From Microbacterium binotii (GTDB lineage Bacteria; Actinomycetota; Actinomycetes; Actinomycetales; Microbacteriaceae), in the NCBI RefSeq assembly GCF_021398715.1, contig NZ_CP090347.1, positions 1,612,001 through 1,676,000 of the forward strand: a stretch of DNA of 64,000 nt. The letters run 5' to 3'. A program made the position numbers and the translations under genes. Below the pieces are notes generated by a model that was not told where the DNA came from, searched no databases, and saw only the letters and a program-made list of their open reading frames with translations. Position 1 is the first letter of the stretch. Every line of letters starts with the position of its first letter. This document shows, in pieces, positions 21,055 to 29,943 of this stretch.

Positions 21055-21073
21055 GAAGGTAAGGATAGCCTTA
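21055..21073 (+). promoter_or_regulatory. DtxR/IdeR-type iron box over the promoter of the siderophore-interacting protein
   Basis: GAAGGTAAGGATAGCCTTA is close to the DtxR/IdeR consensus (TTAGGTTAGGCTAACCTAA) and nearly palindromic. It contains TAGCCT (21066-21071), which lies 6 nt before the GTG start of the downstream gene and is its likely -10. Iron-loaded repressor would cover the promoter directly. Confidence 0.75.
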
Positions 21074-21077
21074 TCAG

Positions 21078-22007
21078 GTGACAGCCCTCGTGACTCGACC
21101 GTCCTACCGCCCGTACATCGCGCACGTCTCGCGGGTCGTGCGGCTGTCGCCGCACTTCGTCCGCCTCACGTTCTCCTGCCCGGACTTCGAGAACTTCGGC
21201 ACCGCCGGGCGGGACCAGCGGCTGAAGGTCCTGTTCCCCGGCCCGGACGGCCGCGTGTGCGACGTGGGTCAGCACGACGAGGAGGCGATCGCAAGGGGCG
21301 ACTGGTACACCCGCTGGCGCGGACTGTCGCCCTCGGAGCGCACGCCCTTCCGCACATATACGGTGCGCCGCGTCGACCCCGAGAACTGCGAGGTCGACAT
21401 CGACTTCGTGCTCCACCATGATCCCGGTCCGGCGGGCGCGTGGGCTGAGGCCGCCGTCGCCGGCGACGAGCTCGTGATCGTCGGACCGGATCAGCGCAGT
21501 CCGGACTCTCATCTGGGCATCGATTGGCATCCCGGCAGCGCACGCAGGCTTCTGCTCGCCGGTGACGAGACCGCCGCACCCGCCATCGCCGGCATCCTCG
21601 AGTCGCTGCCCGCCGACACCGACGTCGACGCGTTCATCGAGGTGCCCTCGCGGCAGGATGCCCTCCCGATCGCGACGCATGCGCGTGTGACGTGGCTCGC
21701 TCGCGACGACCGCGCCCACGGCGAGGCACTCATCGCGGCGGTGACCTCCTGGACGCACGCCGCCGACGACGTACTCGCGCGTGCCGCCGCGCCCCGTCCG
21801 CAGCAGCTCGAGGACGTGGACGTCGACCGTGAGCTCCTCTGGGACAGCCCGGAAGACTCGGAGGGCGAGTTCTACGCCTGGATGGCCGGTGAGTCACAGA
21901 CGGTGAAGACCCTGCGACGACTGCTCGTCCAGGGCAACGGTGTCGACCGCAAGCGCGTGGCCTTCATGGGCTACTGGCGACGAGGTGTCTCGGAACGCAT
22001 CGAGTAG
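21078..22007 (+). CDS. Siderophore-interacting protein (FAD-dependent ferric-siderophore reductase)
   Basis: 309 residues, ViuB/SIP family. Such proteins reduce Fe(III)-siderophores in the cytoplasm and release the iron. The flavin-binding RTYTVR is at 92-97, followed by the [19 protein letters not shown] segment; the C-terminal SIP domain ends in the typical MGYWRRG. Leaderless start at GTG 21078 under an iron box. It converges with the ferric-siderophore ABC importer 12 nt away. Together they form an import-and-release unit. Confidence 0.93.
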   Translation: MTALVTRPSYRPYIAHVSRVVRLSPHFVRLTFSCPDFENFGTAGRDQRLKVLFPGPDGRVCDVGQHDEEAIARGDWYTRWRGLSPSERTPFRTYTVRRVDPENCEVDIDFVLHHDPGPAGAWAEAAVAGDELVIVGPDQRSPDSHLGIDWHPGSARRLLLAGDETAAPAIAGILESLPADTDVDAFIEVPSRQDALPIATHARVTWLARDDRAHGEALIAAVTSWTHAADDVLARAAAPRPQQLEDVDVDRELLWDSPEDSEGEFYAWMAGESQTVKTLRRLLVQGNGVDRKRVAFMGYWRRGVSERIE

Positions 22008-22019
22008 ACCGCAGGCGCG

Positions 22020-22841
22020 TCAGGCGGGTGCGTCCGCGTCCGTGATCGTGTGGTGACGACCGAGCGGAATGACCATGGGGCGGCCCGTCAGAGGGTCCGG
22101 CATGATCCTGCTCTCCAGGCCGAAGACCGTGCGCACCACATCCGTCGTCAGAACGTTTTCCGGCTCTCCCGCGGCGAGGATGCGGCCGTCGACCATGGCG
22201 ACGAGATGGTCGGCGTAGCGCGCCGCCAGGTTGAGGTCGTGCAGCACCATCACGATGGTCGTGCCACGGTCCCGGTTGAGATCGGTCAGCAGGTCCAGCA
22301 CGTCGATCTGATGGCTGATGTCGAGGAACGTCGTCGGCTCGTCGAGCAGGAGCAGATCCGTCTGCTGCGCCAGGGCCATCGCGATCCAGACGCGCTGGCG
22401 CTGACCACCGCTGAGCTCGTCGACGGACCGGTCGGACAGATGCGCGGTGCCGGTCGCTTCGAGTGCGCCCGCGATCGCCGCGTCATCGGCGGCGCTCCAC
22501 CGTGCCAGCGGGCCCTGGTGCGGATGCCGGCCCCGGCTGACGAGATCGGACACCGCGATGCCGTCGGGAGCGATGGGGGATTGCGGAAGCAGCCCGAGCA
22601 CGCGCGCGACCTGGCGCGTGGGCAGCCGATGGATGCTCTTCCCGTCGAGCAGCACACTCCCGGCCTCTGGCGACAGCAGGCGCGCCATCGACTTCAGTAG
22701 CGTGGACTTCCCGCACGCGTTGGCGCCCACGATCGTCGTGATCCTGCCCGCGGGGACGGAGAGATCCAGTGCGTCGACGATCACCCTGTCCCCGTAGGCG
22801 AGGGTGAGGGCGTCGGCGACGAGGGTGTGTTCGGCGGTCAT
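22020..22841 (-). CDS. Ferric-siderophore ABC transporter, ATP-binding protein
   Basis: 273 residues, FecE/FepC family. Walker A GANACGKST is at 39-47, with the ABC signature LSGGQRQRVWIAMAL and Walker [13 protein letters not shown]. The ATG at 22841 overlaps the permease stop (ATGA) and has GGAGG 9 nt ahead. It is the last gene of the binding protein-permease-permease-ATPase operon. The substrate is inferred from the family and the neighbouring siderophore-interacting protein. Confidence 0.94.
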   Translation of the reverse strand: MTAEHTLVADALTLAYGDRVIVDALDLSVPAGRITTIVGANACGKSTLLKSMARLLSPEAGSVLLDGKSIHRLPTRQVARVLGLLPQSPIAPDGIAVSDLVSRGRHPHQGPLARWSAADDAAIAGALEATGTAHLSDRSVDELSGGQRQRVWIAMALAQQTDLLLLDEPTTFLDISHQIDVLDLLTDLNRDRGTTIVMVLHDLNLAARYADHLVAMVDGRILAAGEPENVLTTDVVRTVFGLESRIMPDPLTGRPMVIPLGRHHTITDADAPA

Positions 22842-23890
22842 ATCGAGGTTCCTCCGGCCCGACTGCTGCGGATGAGCAGATAGACGAGATAGGGCGCGCC
22901 CAGCACGCCGGTCACGACGCCGACGGGCAGGCGCGTGCCGAGCGCGTACTGTGCGATGAAGTCGGACACCAGCACGAGGACGGCGCCCACGAGCCCGGCG
23001 GGTATGACGGGGGAGCCGACGGGCCCGAGGATCCGCACGGCGATGGGCCCGGCGAGGAAGGCCACGAACGAGATGGGTCCGGCGGCCGCTGTCGCGAACG
23101 CCAGCAGGCACACGGCGGCCACGATGAGAAGCAGGCGGCTGCGTTCCACGCGCACTCCGAGAGCGGATGCGGCCTCGTCGCCGACCCGCAGCAGCTCGAG
23201 ATCGCGGGACAGGAAGAGCAGCGCGGGCACGACCAGAATCATCACCGCGGCGAGGGGGAGGACCTTCGCCCAACTGGCGTCATTGAGATTCCCCGTGATC
23301 CAGCGCATGGCGGTCTGGAGATCCCACTCCGCGGCGCGCGAGATGACGTACGAGATCACGCTGTTGCAGATGGCCGCCACGCCGATGCCGATCAGGATCA
23401 GCCGGGCGCCGGAGCCGCCGCGCTTGTAGGCGAGGAGATAGATGAGCAGGGCAGCGGTCAACGCAGCGCCGGTCGCCAGGAACGAGACGGACGTCTCGCC
23501 GAGGCCGAGGACGACGATCCCTGTGACAGCGGCGGCGCTCGCGCCTGAGCTGATGCCGATGACATCCGGACTCGCGAGGGGATTGCGCAGCATCGTCTGG
23601 AAGACGACGCCGCCCATCCCGAAGCAGAGGCCGGTCAGCAGCGCCGTCGTGGCGCGGGGAAGTCGCAGCTCTCCCACGGTGAAGGACGCACCCGGAACGC
23701 GTTGCCCGGTCAGCACGCCCCAGACCTCCGACGGGGAGTAGAGAGTCTGCCCCAGCATGAGGGAGAGGGCGTAGACGATGATCGCGATCGCGGCGAGCGC
23801 GGACGTGACGACGATCCACCGTCGACGACGTCGGCGACGCCCCGCGCGTACAAGGGAGAGCGCGTCCACGGCTTCGGCGGCGACGGTCAC
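22838..23890 (-). CDS. Ferric-siderophore ABC transporter permease (FecCD type), second subunit
   Basis: 350 residues. An N-terminal arginine stretch is followed by about nine or ten hydrophobic helices. GMGGVVFQTMLRNPLASPDVIGISSGAS is the FecCD signature, with the coupling-helix region GPISFVAFLAGPIAVRILGP near the C-terminus. The GTG at 23890 overlaps the preceding permease stop. It pairs with the upstream permease as a heterodimer. Confidence 0.93.
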   Translation of the reverse strand: MTVAAEAVDALSLVRAGRRRRRRRWIVVTSALAAIAIIVYALSLMLGQTLYSPSEVWGVLTGQRVPGASFTVGELRLPRATTALLTGLCFGMGGVVFQTMLRNPLASPDVIGISSGASAAAVTGIVVLGLGETSVSFLATGAALTAALLIYLLAYKRGGSGARLILIGIGVAAICNSVISYVISRAAEWDLQTAMRWITGNLNDASWAKVLPLAAVMILVVPALLFLSRDLELLRVGDEAASALGVRVERSRLLLIVAAVCLLAFATAAAGPISFVAFLAGPIAVRILGPVGSPVIPAGLVGAVLVLVSDFIAQYALGTRLPVGVVTGVLGAPYLVYLLIRSSRAGGTSI

Positions 23891-24936
23891 AGCGCCTTCA
23901 CCTTCTGCCGCCGCACGATGGCGATGAAGAACGGCGCGCCGACGAGCGCGGTGATGATCCCCACTTCGATCTCCTCCGGGCGGGCGATGACTCTTCCGAT
24001 GACGTCCGCGCCCGTGAGGAGCACGGCTCCTGCGACCGCGCTGAAGGGCAGGAGCCACCGATGATCCACGCCGATCAACAACCGGCAGATGTGCGGGACG
24101 ACCAAGCCCACGAATCCGATGGGTCCGGCGACCGCCGTGGCGGCACCGCACAAGAGCACCGCACCGAGGGTGGACACCAGGCGTGCGGTGCGCACGCGCT
24201 CCCCGAGCCCGGCGGCGAGCTCGTCTCCCAGCGCCAGCGTGTTCAGTGCGGGGCTGCACGCCACGCACACGAGGAGACCGACCACGAGGAACGGCGCGAC
24301 CTGCAGGATGGTGGCGATCGTCGCACCCCCGACACCGCCGACCTGCCAGAAGCGGAACTGGCTCATCACGTCGACCCGGGGCAGCAGGATCGCGCTCGTC
24401 AACGACGAGAAGGCGACGGCCGTCACCGCACCTGCAAGAGCGAGCTTGAGCGGTGTCGCGCCTCCTCGGCCCAGTGCGCCGATCCCGTACACGAACACGG
24501 CGGCGACGGCAGCTCCCACCAACGCCGTCCAGATGTACGCGGTCGGCGTCGCGAGACCCAGGAACGCGATGCCGCAGACCACGGCCAGGGCGGCCCCGCC
24601 GTTGATCCCCAGGATCTGCGGGTCGGCGAGCGGATTACGGGTCGCGCCCTGGAGGACCGCGCCCGCGACGCCGAGCGCCGCGCCGACCATGATCGCCAGG
24701 ACGGTGCGAGGAATGCGTTTGTTCACTGCGGCGGCCCCCGCCGTGTCGACCGCCCCGCCGAGCCCGGCCCAGATGTCGTGCCATCCGACCGCGCGTGCAC
24801 CGAAGGTCACCGACAGGAACGAGATCGCCAGCAACGCGGCGAGCAGTACGACGAGCCACAACGCCCGACGCCGCCCCCAGCGCCGTCGCGTTGACGGCGT
24901 GGAGGCGGCAGTGTCGGGGGTGCGGGCGACGCTCAT
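23887..24936 (-). CDS. Ferric-siderophore ABC transporter permease (FecCD type), first subunit
   Basis: 349 residues, polytopic. Family motifs are GVAGAVLQGATRNPLADPQILGINGGA and the C-terminal GPIGFVGLVVPHICRLLIG with the GADVIGR loop. The ATG at 24936 begins MSVARTPDT; the open frame continues upstream into the binding-protein gene but lacks homology. It lies 31 nt after the binding protein and overlaps the next permease by 4 nt. Confidence 0.93.
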   Translation of the reverse strand: MSVARTPDTAASTPSTRRRWGRRRALWLVVLLAALLAISFLSVTFGARAVGWHDIWAGLGGAVDTAGAAAVNKRIPRTVLAIMVGAALGVAGAVLQGATRNPLADPQILGINGGAALAVVCGIAFLGLATPTAYIWTALVGAAVAAVFVYGIGALGRGGATPLKLALAGAVTAVAFSSLTSAILLPRVDVMSQFRFWQVGGVGGATIATILQVAPFLVVGLLVCVACSPALNTLALGDELAAGLGERVRTARLVSTLGAVLLCGAATAVAGPIGFVGLVVPHICRLLIGVDHRWLLPFSAVAGAVLLTGADVIGRVIARPEEIEVGIITALVGAPFFIAIVRRQKVKAL

Positions 24937-24967
24937 CGCCGCCCGCACCCGCGGACGATCGGTCGGA

Positions 24968-26002
24968 TCATGATGCCTTGGCGGCGGCCTCTCCGACGAG
25001 CTTGATGTAGTCGTCGCCGTAGCTGGTGCCGATCGACAGGGGCGAAGGCGTGATGGCGGAGGAGAGCGTCGAGTCCGAGGTGATGACCGCGACGGCGCCG
25101 TTGGCGACCGCGGGGATGCGAGAGAGGAGCGGGTCGGCCTGCCACTGGGAGAGGGTCTCATCCGTGCCGTACGTGACGATCACCTGGACGTCCTCGAAGC
25201 TCTCGATCTGTTCGGTGCTGGTGACGATCCAGAATTGGTCGGATGCGGCGGACTGCTCCTTGACGTAGGCGGAGGGGGCGAATCCCATCTCCTCGAGGTA
25301 GCCCACACGCGGGTCCGACCGACTGTAGAAACCGAGGTTGCTCAGGTCGGTGGGGTCGAAGTAGGAGAGAAGCGTCGTCTTCCCGGCGATGGCGGGATAC
25401 TCCGCGGCCGTGTCGGCCACGTGCTTCTCGAGCGAAGAGACGAGCTCCTGCGCCTCATCCGCCATGCCCAGGGCCGTCCCGTCGAGGATGGTCATGTCCT
25501 GCCATGAGGTTCCCCACGCCATGTCCTGGTAGGTGACGACAGGCGCGATCTTGCTCAGGGTGTCGTATTGCTCCTGGGTCATCCCGGAGTACGCGGCAAG
25601 GATGACGTCGGGCGCGGCATCGGCGATGGCCTCGTAGTCGTACCCATCCGTCTCGTCCATCAGTACGGGGGTCTCCGCACCCAGCTCGTCGAGCTTGTCC
25701 TTCACCCAGGGCAGGAGCCCGTCGCCGTCCTCGTCGCCGTAGGTCACCTTCGGCATGGCCACCGGAACGATTCCCAATGCCAGTGCGACATCCTGGTTGC
25801 CCCAGTCGACGGTGACGACGCGCTGCGGTTTGGCGTCGATCGTCGTGGTCCCGAAGGCGTTCTCGATCGAGAGCGGGAATGCGCCGTCCTGCTCCGCGCC
25901 GCCGTCGGTGGCCGCGGGGGTCGCCGCGCCCGAGCTGCAGGCGGTGAGAGCGGCGAGAGAGACGGTGGCGACCGCGAGAGCGGTCCAACGCTTGAGCTGC
26001 AT
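24968..26002 (-). CDS. Iron-siderophore ABC transporter substrate-binding lipoprotein
   Basis: 344 residues, FecB/FhuD-type periplasmic-binding fold. It has a lipoprotein signal with lipobox LTAC at 19-22 (Cys22), a spacer rich in Ala, Thr and Gly, and a binding domain starting RVVTVDWGNQDVALALG. DVILAAYSGMTQEQYDTLSKIAPV is typical of the family. It would be anchored outside the membrane after lipidation, with N-acylation by Lnt (58287-59819). First gene of the operon. Its promoter region carries a DtxR-type box 28 nt upstream. Confidence 0.94.
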   Translation of the reverse strand: MQLKRWTALAVATVSLAALTACSSGAATPAATDGGAEQDGAFPLSIENAFGTTTIDAKPQRVVTVDWGNQDVALALGIVPVAMPKVTYGDEDGDGLLPWVKDKLDELGAETPVLMDETDGYDYEAIADAAPDVILAAYSGMTQEQYDTLSKIAPVVTYQDMAWGTSWQDMTILDGTALGMADEAQELVSSLEKHVADTAAEYPAIAGKTTLLSYFDPTDLSNLGFYSRSDPRVGYLEEMGFAPSAYVKEQSAASDQFWIVTSTEQIESFEDVQVIVTYGTDETLSQWQADPLLSRIPAVANGAVAVITSDSTLSSAITPSPLSIGTSYGDDYIKLVGEAAAKAS

Positions 26003-26029
26003 GACGAGGAGGGCCTTTCTGGAGGGGTG

Positions 26030-26048
26030 CTAGGCGAGGCTACCCTAA
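26030..26048 (-). promoter_or_regulatory. DtxR/IdeR-type iron box over the promoter of the siderophore importer
   Basis: On the - strand this reads TTAGGGTAGCCTCGCCTAG, 15 of 19 matches to the DtxR/IdeR consensus by eye. TAGCCT at 26042-26037 is the likely -10, giving a leader of roughly 30 nt that includes GGAGG-type purines before the ATG. The same TAGCCT-within-box design is seen at 21055-21073. Confidence 0.75.
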
Positions 26049-26116
26049 CTCGTGGATGATTCTCGACCCGAATCCACACGGGTGTTCGGCCGGACGACGG
26101 TCGCGGTGCGCGCCGG

Positions 26117-26122
26117 TAGACT
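26117..26122 (+). promoter_or_regulatory. -10 element of the ABC-F gene
   Basis: TAGACT lies 5 nt before an in-frame GTG at 26128 and 53 nt before the GTG chosen as start. Transcription would begin at or next to the first GTG, so this promoter does not settle the start. Confidence 0.5.
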
Positions 26123-26175
26123 GAACGGTGGCCTACTTCGGCCGCCTTCCCACCCGAACAGAACGGACGTACGCC

Positions 26176-27774
26176 GTGCTCGCCGTGCATGACCTCGAGA
26201 TCCGCGTCGGCGCGCGCGTTCTCATGTCCGAGGTCGCCTTCCGCGTTTCCCGAGGCGACAAGATCGGCCTGGTCGGTCGTAACGGTGCGGGCAAGACGAC
26301 GCTCACGAAGGTCCTCGCCGGCGATCTGCTGCCTTCGGCGGGAGAGGTGCAGCGTGGAGGGGAGCTCGGCTACCTGCCGCAGGACCCTCGTTCCGGCGAC
26401 CCCGAGATGCTGGCACGCACGCGCATCCTCGACGCGCGCGGGCTGGGAACGCTCGCGCTCGGCATGCAGGAGGCCTCGCTCGCGATGGCGGACGACGACC
26501 CCGATGTCGCGGCCAAGGCGATGCGACGGTACGGCAGCCTCACGGAGCGCTTCGAGTCGCTCGGCGGCTATGCGGCTGAGGCGGAGGCGGCGTCGATCGC
26601 CCACAACCTGTCGTTGCCCGATCGCATCCTCGATCAGCCGCTGAAGACGCTCTCCGGTGGTCAGCGCCGACGCATCGAGCTCGCCCGCATCCTGTTCTCG
26701 GATGCGGACACGATGATCCTCGACGAGCCGACCAACCACCTCGATGCCGACAGCGTGGTCTGGCTCCGCGAGTTCCTCAAGAACTACAAGGGCGGACTCA
26801 TCGTCATCAGCCACGATGTGGAGCTGGTCGGCGAGACCGTCAACCGCGTGTTCTACCTCGACGCCAACCGCCAGGTCATCGACATCTACAACATGAACTG
26901 GAAGAACTACCAGCGTCAGCGGGTGGCGGACGAGGAACGCCGTAAGAAGGAGCGCGTCAACGTCGAGAAGAAGGCGACCGCACTGCAGCTGCAGGCGGCG
27001 CGCTTCGGTGCCAAGGCATCGAAGGCCGCGGCCGCGCACCAGATGGTGGCGCGCGCGGAGAAGATGCTGTCCGGTCTCGATGAGGTGCGCCAGGAGGATC
27101 GCGTCGCGAAGCTCCGGTTCCCGAAGCCCGCCCCCTGTGGCAAGACGCCGCTGATGGCGCGCGGCCTGTCGAAGTCGTATGGCTCGCTGGAGATCTTCGC
27201 CGACGTGGATCTCGCGATCGATCGCGGATCCAAGGTCGTCGTACTCGGCCTCAACGGCGCGGGAAAGACGACTCTGCTGCGGATGCTCGCGGGTGTGGAC
27301 GCCCCCGACACCGGAACCATCGAGCCCGGGCACGGACTGAAGGTCGGCTACTACGCCCAGGAGCACGAGAACCTCGACGTGTCGCGGTCGGTTCTGGAGA
27401 ACATGATGTCGGCGGCGCCGGACATCACGGCGACGGAGGCCCGCAAGGTGCTGGGGTCGTTCCTGTTCACGGGCGACGACGTGCTCAAGCCCGCCGGGGT
27501 GCTCTCAGGTGGCGAGAAGACGCGGCTGTCGTTGGCGACCCTGGTCGTCTCGAGCGCCAACATGCTGCTCCTCGACGAGCCGACGAACAACCTCGACCCC
27601 GCCTCTCGCGAGGAGATCCTCGGTGCGCTCGCGCACTACGAGGGTGCTGTGGTGCTCGTCTCGCACGATGCGGGAGCCGTCGAGGCCCTCAATCCGGAGC
27701 GCGTCCTCATCCTGCCCGACGGGGTCGAGGACATCTGGGGTCGCGACTACGTCGACCTGATCACCCTGGCCTGA
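26176..27774 (+). CDS. ABC-F family ATPase (ribosome-associated)
   Basis: 532 residues from this start. It has two ABC domains and no membrane segments: Walker A GRNGAGKTT near residue 36 and GLNGAGKTT near 356, with signatures LSGGQRRR and LSGGEKTR. A charged linker (NYQRQRVADEERRKKER...) joins them, as in ABC-F translation factors. Members act on the ribosome in translation or antibiotic protection; I cannot tell which here. Homology starts at VLAVHDLEIRVGARVLM, hence GTG 26176. A leaderless start at GTG 26128 would add 16 residues. It converges with the SURF1 gene, with only 4 nt between stops. Confidence 0.9.
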   Translation: MLAVHDLEIRVGARVLMSEVAFRVSRGDKIGLVGRNGAGKTTLTKVLAGDLLPSAGEVQRGGELGYLPQDPRSGDPEMLARTRILDARGLGTLALGMQEASLAMADDDPDVAAKAMRRYGSLTERFESLGGYAAEAEAASIAHNLSLPDRILDQPLKTLSGGQRRRIELARILFSDADTMILDEPTNHLDADSVVWLREFLKNYKGGLIVISHDVELVGETVNRVFYLDANRQVIDIYNMNWKNYQRQRVADEERRKKERVNVEKKATALQLQAARFGAKASKAAAAHQMVARAEKMLSGLDEVRQEDRVAKLRFPKPAPCGKTPLMARGLSKSYGSLEIFADVDLAIDRGSKVVVLGLNGAGKTTLLRMLAGVDAPDTGTIEPGHGLKVGYYAQEHENLDVSRSVLENMMSAAPDITATEARKVLGSFLFTGDDVLKPAGVLSGGEKTRLSLATLVVSSANMLLLDEPTNNLDPASREEILGALAHYEGAVVLVSHDAGAVEALNPERVLILPDGVEDIWGRDYVDLITLA

Positions 27775-27778
27775 TCCT

Positions 27779-28621
27779 TCACGCGTCCGCGCGGTCGAGG
27801 ATCGCGTCCTCCTGCTCGGCGTCGCGATCCACACGCTTGCGGGCTCGGGTGACACGAGACACGGCCGGGCGATCATCGTCTTCCTGATCCTCGGTGCGCT
27901 TCCGACGTTCGGTGCGGATGATGTATCCGATGAAGACGAACCCCATCACGGCGAACAGGATCCACTGGATGGCGTATGACAGATGCGGCCCGGGATCCTC
28001 CGACGGAGCTGCCAGCGCGTACGGCATATCGGAGACCGGGGGATCCTCGCTCACGAGCACCCCGTAGGCGGAAGTCAGGGTCGCCGAACCGGTGGTTTCC
28101 GCGACGAGCGGCAGATTGATCGTCGGTACCTGCCCCGCAGGCGCGGTTCGGCCCGAGTTCGGGAGTGGCTCGGGGGCGCGGAGGCGTACGACGACGCTCA
28201 CCGTGCCCGACGGTGGTGCGGGGATGAGTGCGGGCCCGTCGCCGCTTTCCGCCGGCGGGATCCATCCGCGGTCGACGATGAGCACGCGCCCGTCGGACGT
28301 GCGCAGGGGCGTCAGGACCTCGAAGGCGCTCGTGCCGCCGTGCGGGCGATTGCGGACCACCAGCTGCTGCTCCGAAACGTACTCGCCGGTGACGACGACG
28401 GGATGCCATTCCGACTCCGGATCGAGCTGGTCGTCGGGGAGGAGATCATCCAGCGGGACCGCGGCCGCGTCGTAGTTCCGGTCGACGAGGGCCAGCTGCG
28501 CGGCGCGCTCGTCGTTGCGCGCGAACTGCCAATTCGAGAGGAAGACACAGGCGATGGCGAACGCGACGGCGACCCCCACGTAGGCCGTCCATCGCAGCGC
28601 CGTGTCCCGTCGGATGCTCAC
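27779..28621 (-). CDS. SURF1-family cytochrome oxidase biogenesis protein
   Basis: 280 residues. One hydrophobic helix lies near the N-terminus (about 12-30, ending SNWQFARNDER) and one near the C-terminus (about 220-240), with the extracytoplasmic domain between. The VNR/VDRGW strand (RVLIVDRGWIPP) and the N-terminal WQ motif are SURF1 hallmarks. SURF1 helps insert heme A into cytochrome oxidase subunit I, which fits the ctaA and ctaB genes in this window. The charged tail after the second helix is variable. The start overlaps the upstream 68-residue gene as ATGA. Confidence 0.92.
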   Translation of the reverse strand: MSIRRDTALRWTAYVGVAVAFAIACVFLSNWQFARNDERAAQLALVDRNYDAAAVPLDDLLPDDQLDPESEWHPVVVTGEYVSEQQLVVRNRPHGGTSAFEVLTPLRTSDGRVLIVDRGWIPPAESGDGPALIPAPPSGTVSVVVRLRAPEPLPNSGRTAPAGQVPTINLPLVAETTGSATLTSAYGVLVSEDPPVSDMPYALAAPSEDPGPHLSYAIQWILFAVMGFVFIGYIIRTERRKRTEDQEDDDRPAVSRVTRARKRVDRDAEQEDAILDRADA

Positions 28622-28824
28622 GATGCGTCCTCTCTCGCAAAAGGCTCCACCGCGACCGGGAACGAACGAGTGGCGAGGAAGTCTCGGAGATATGCGACGT
28701 GAGCGTCGCAGGCCAGCCAGACCTTCCGCCGGTCCGTGTCATGTATCCGCGGATTACGCCACAGCACCCGCCAGAGGGCGCCGTCGCGACATCCCGCTCG
28801 CGAACAGATCGCCTCTTCACTCAT
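28618..28824 (-). CDS. Small Cys/His-rich protein upstream of SURF1
   Basis: 68 residues. Cys7-x4-Cys12 and Cys39-x2-His42 could bind one zinc ion; the rest is charged with several Trp. Homologous short proteins are widespread in actinomycetes and often carry an 'acetone carboxylase' label, which nothing here supports. ATGA overlaps at both ends tie it to the DUF3099 gene and to SURF1, so it is translated as part of that unit. Function unknown. Confidence 0.8.
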   Translation of the reverse strand: MSEEAICSRAGCRDGALWRVLWRNPRIHDTDRRKVWLACDAHVAYLRDFLATRSFPVAVEPFAREDAS

Positions 28825-29174
28825 GCGTCGTGCGGGTTCGGGGGTGTCTCGGAGATGGTGATCACCTGGCTGTGCGGAGTCGGGGACGGCTCGTCTTGTC
28901 GCGGCTCGAGAGCGGGCAGCGTCACGGTCTCGGCGGGCGCGGCACGCGACTCCTGGCCTACGTTCGCCACGACGACGGCGATGTAGGGGAGGAAGACCGC
29001 TCCCGCCGCGAACAGCCACGTGTACCAGCCGTAGGGGGTGACGAGGATCATCGCGACGAAGCAGGCCACCCGTACGCCCATCATGATGACGTACTTGAGC
29101 ATGCGAGCACTCGACTCGTCACGCGGCGCGTGGGGGAGCGAGGTCGCCGACTGTGGTGGGGAGGGCTGCTTCAC
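28821..29174 (-). CDS. DUF3099 family membrane protein
   Basis: 117 residues. Two adjacent hydrophobic helices (about 29-47 and 51-72) are joined by the short turn TPYGWYTW, followed by a 45-residue polar tail rich in Pro and Glu. I chose GTG 29174 because GGAAG precedes it by 4 nt; another GTG is in frame at 29201. First gene of the DUF3099-small Cys protein-SURF1 run with overlapping stops and starts. Function unknown; the operon suggests a link to oxidase assembly. Confidence 0.82.
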   Translation of the reverse strand: MKQPSPPQSATSLPHAPRDESSARMLKYVIMMGVRVACFVAMILVTPYGWYTWLFAAGAVFLPYIAVVVANVGQESRAAPAETVTLPALEPRQDEPSPTPHSQVITISETPPNPHDA

Positions 29175-29216
29175 GGTGCTTCCAGAGTACGCCGGAGGCA
29201 CCGCTCGCGGGGTCGG

Positions 29217-29837
29217 TCAGGAGGAGTAGCTGTAGTCGTAGTACGCGCCGTTCGAAAGGTTCACGATCCAGACGATCCAGAGGACGATGAGCACCGTGAT
29301 GATCGCATAGAGCACCAAGCCCGCGTAACCGGTGATCGTGCCGGCCAGCCCCAGCCCGCGACCGCCCTCCTCGCGCTCGCGGATCTGCTTGAGCGAGATG
29401 TGGCCGGTGATGATGCCGACGATGGAGCCGATGAACGGGATGAGGACGATCCCGACGATCGAGGACACCAAGGACACGACGGCGAGGCTGTTCGTCTTCG
29501 GACCCGCCGGGTACGGCGTATACACCGGCGGGGCACCGTAGGCCGGTGCGCCCTGGTAGGACGGAGGGTACCCGGGCGACGCGGGCGGGACGTTGTACGC
29601 CGGATAGGGCGCCGGGCTCGCCGGAGGCGCGCTGTACCCCGGATATCCGGCAGGCGGCGCGGGGGAGGGGGCCGGCGACGACGGGGCGGGGTAAGACGGC
29701 GGGGCGTACGCCGGCGCCTGGTGGTCGGGTGAGGCCGGGGCCGCCGCGGTGGGTTCCGCGGGGACGGGCTGAGCGTCGGGGGCGATGCCCTCTCCCGCTG
29801 ATTCGGGGGCGGGGAAGTCGTTGTTCTGATCGCTCAT
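29217..29837 (-). CDS. DUF4190 domain membrane protein with proline-rich N-terminus
   Basis: 206 residues. The first 105 residues are a low-complexity run of Pro, Ala, Tyr and Gly (repeats such as APPSYPAPSSPAP). Two hydrophobic helices follow (about 113-140 and 166-192), flanking HISLKQIREREEGGRGL, the DUF4190 pattern. The protein ends in Tyr/Ser. It follows GGAAGG in its leader. Standalone on the - strand. Family known, function not. Confidence 0.85.
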   Translation of the reverse strand: MSDQNNDFPAPESAGEGIAPDAQPVPAEPTAAAPASPDHQAPAYAPPSYPAPSSPAPSPAPPAGYPGYSAPPASPAPYPAYNVPPASPGYPPSYQGAPAYGAPPVYTPYPAGPKTNSLAVVSLVSSIVGIVLIPFIGSIVGIITGHISLKQIREREEGGRGLGLAGTITGYAGLVLYAIITVLIVLWIVWIVNLSNGAYYDYSYSS

Positions 29838-29943
29838 CTGGAAGCCTTTCCGTCTGTGAGGGAAGCCTTCCAGTCACCGCCGGGCGGTGTCAAACGAGCC
29901 TGTCGATAGGCTGGAGGCTCTGCCCGATCTGACGAGGAGAACC

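Noticed and set aside
26128..26175. Leaderless GTG start at 26128 for the ABC-F gene
   Set aside because: The -10 spacing (5 nt) is plausible, but homology begins at 26176 and the 16 extra residues look unrelated. It remains an alternative.
28618..28824. Acetone carboxylase, a common label for this small protein
   Set aside because: 68 residues with four possible metal ligands; nothing resembles any acetone carboxylase subunit.
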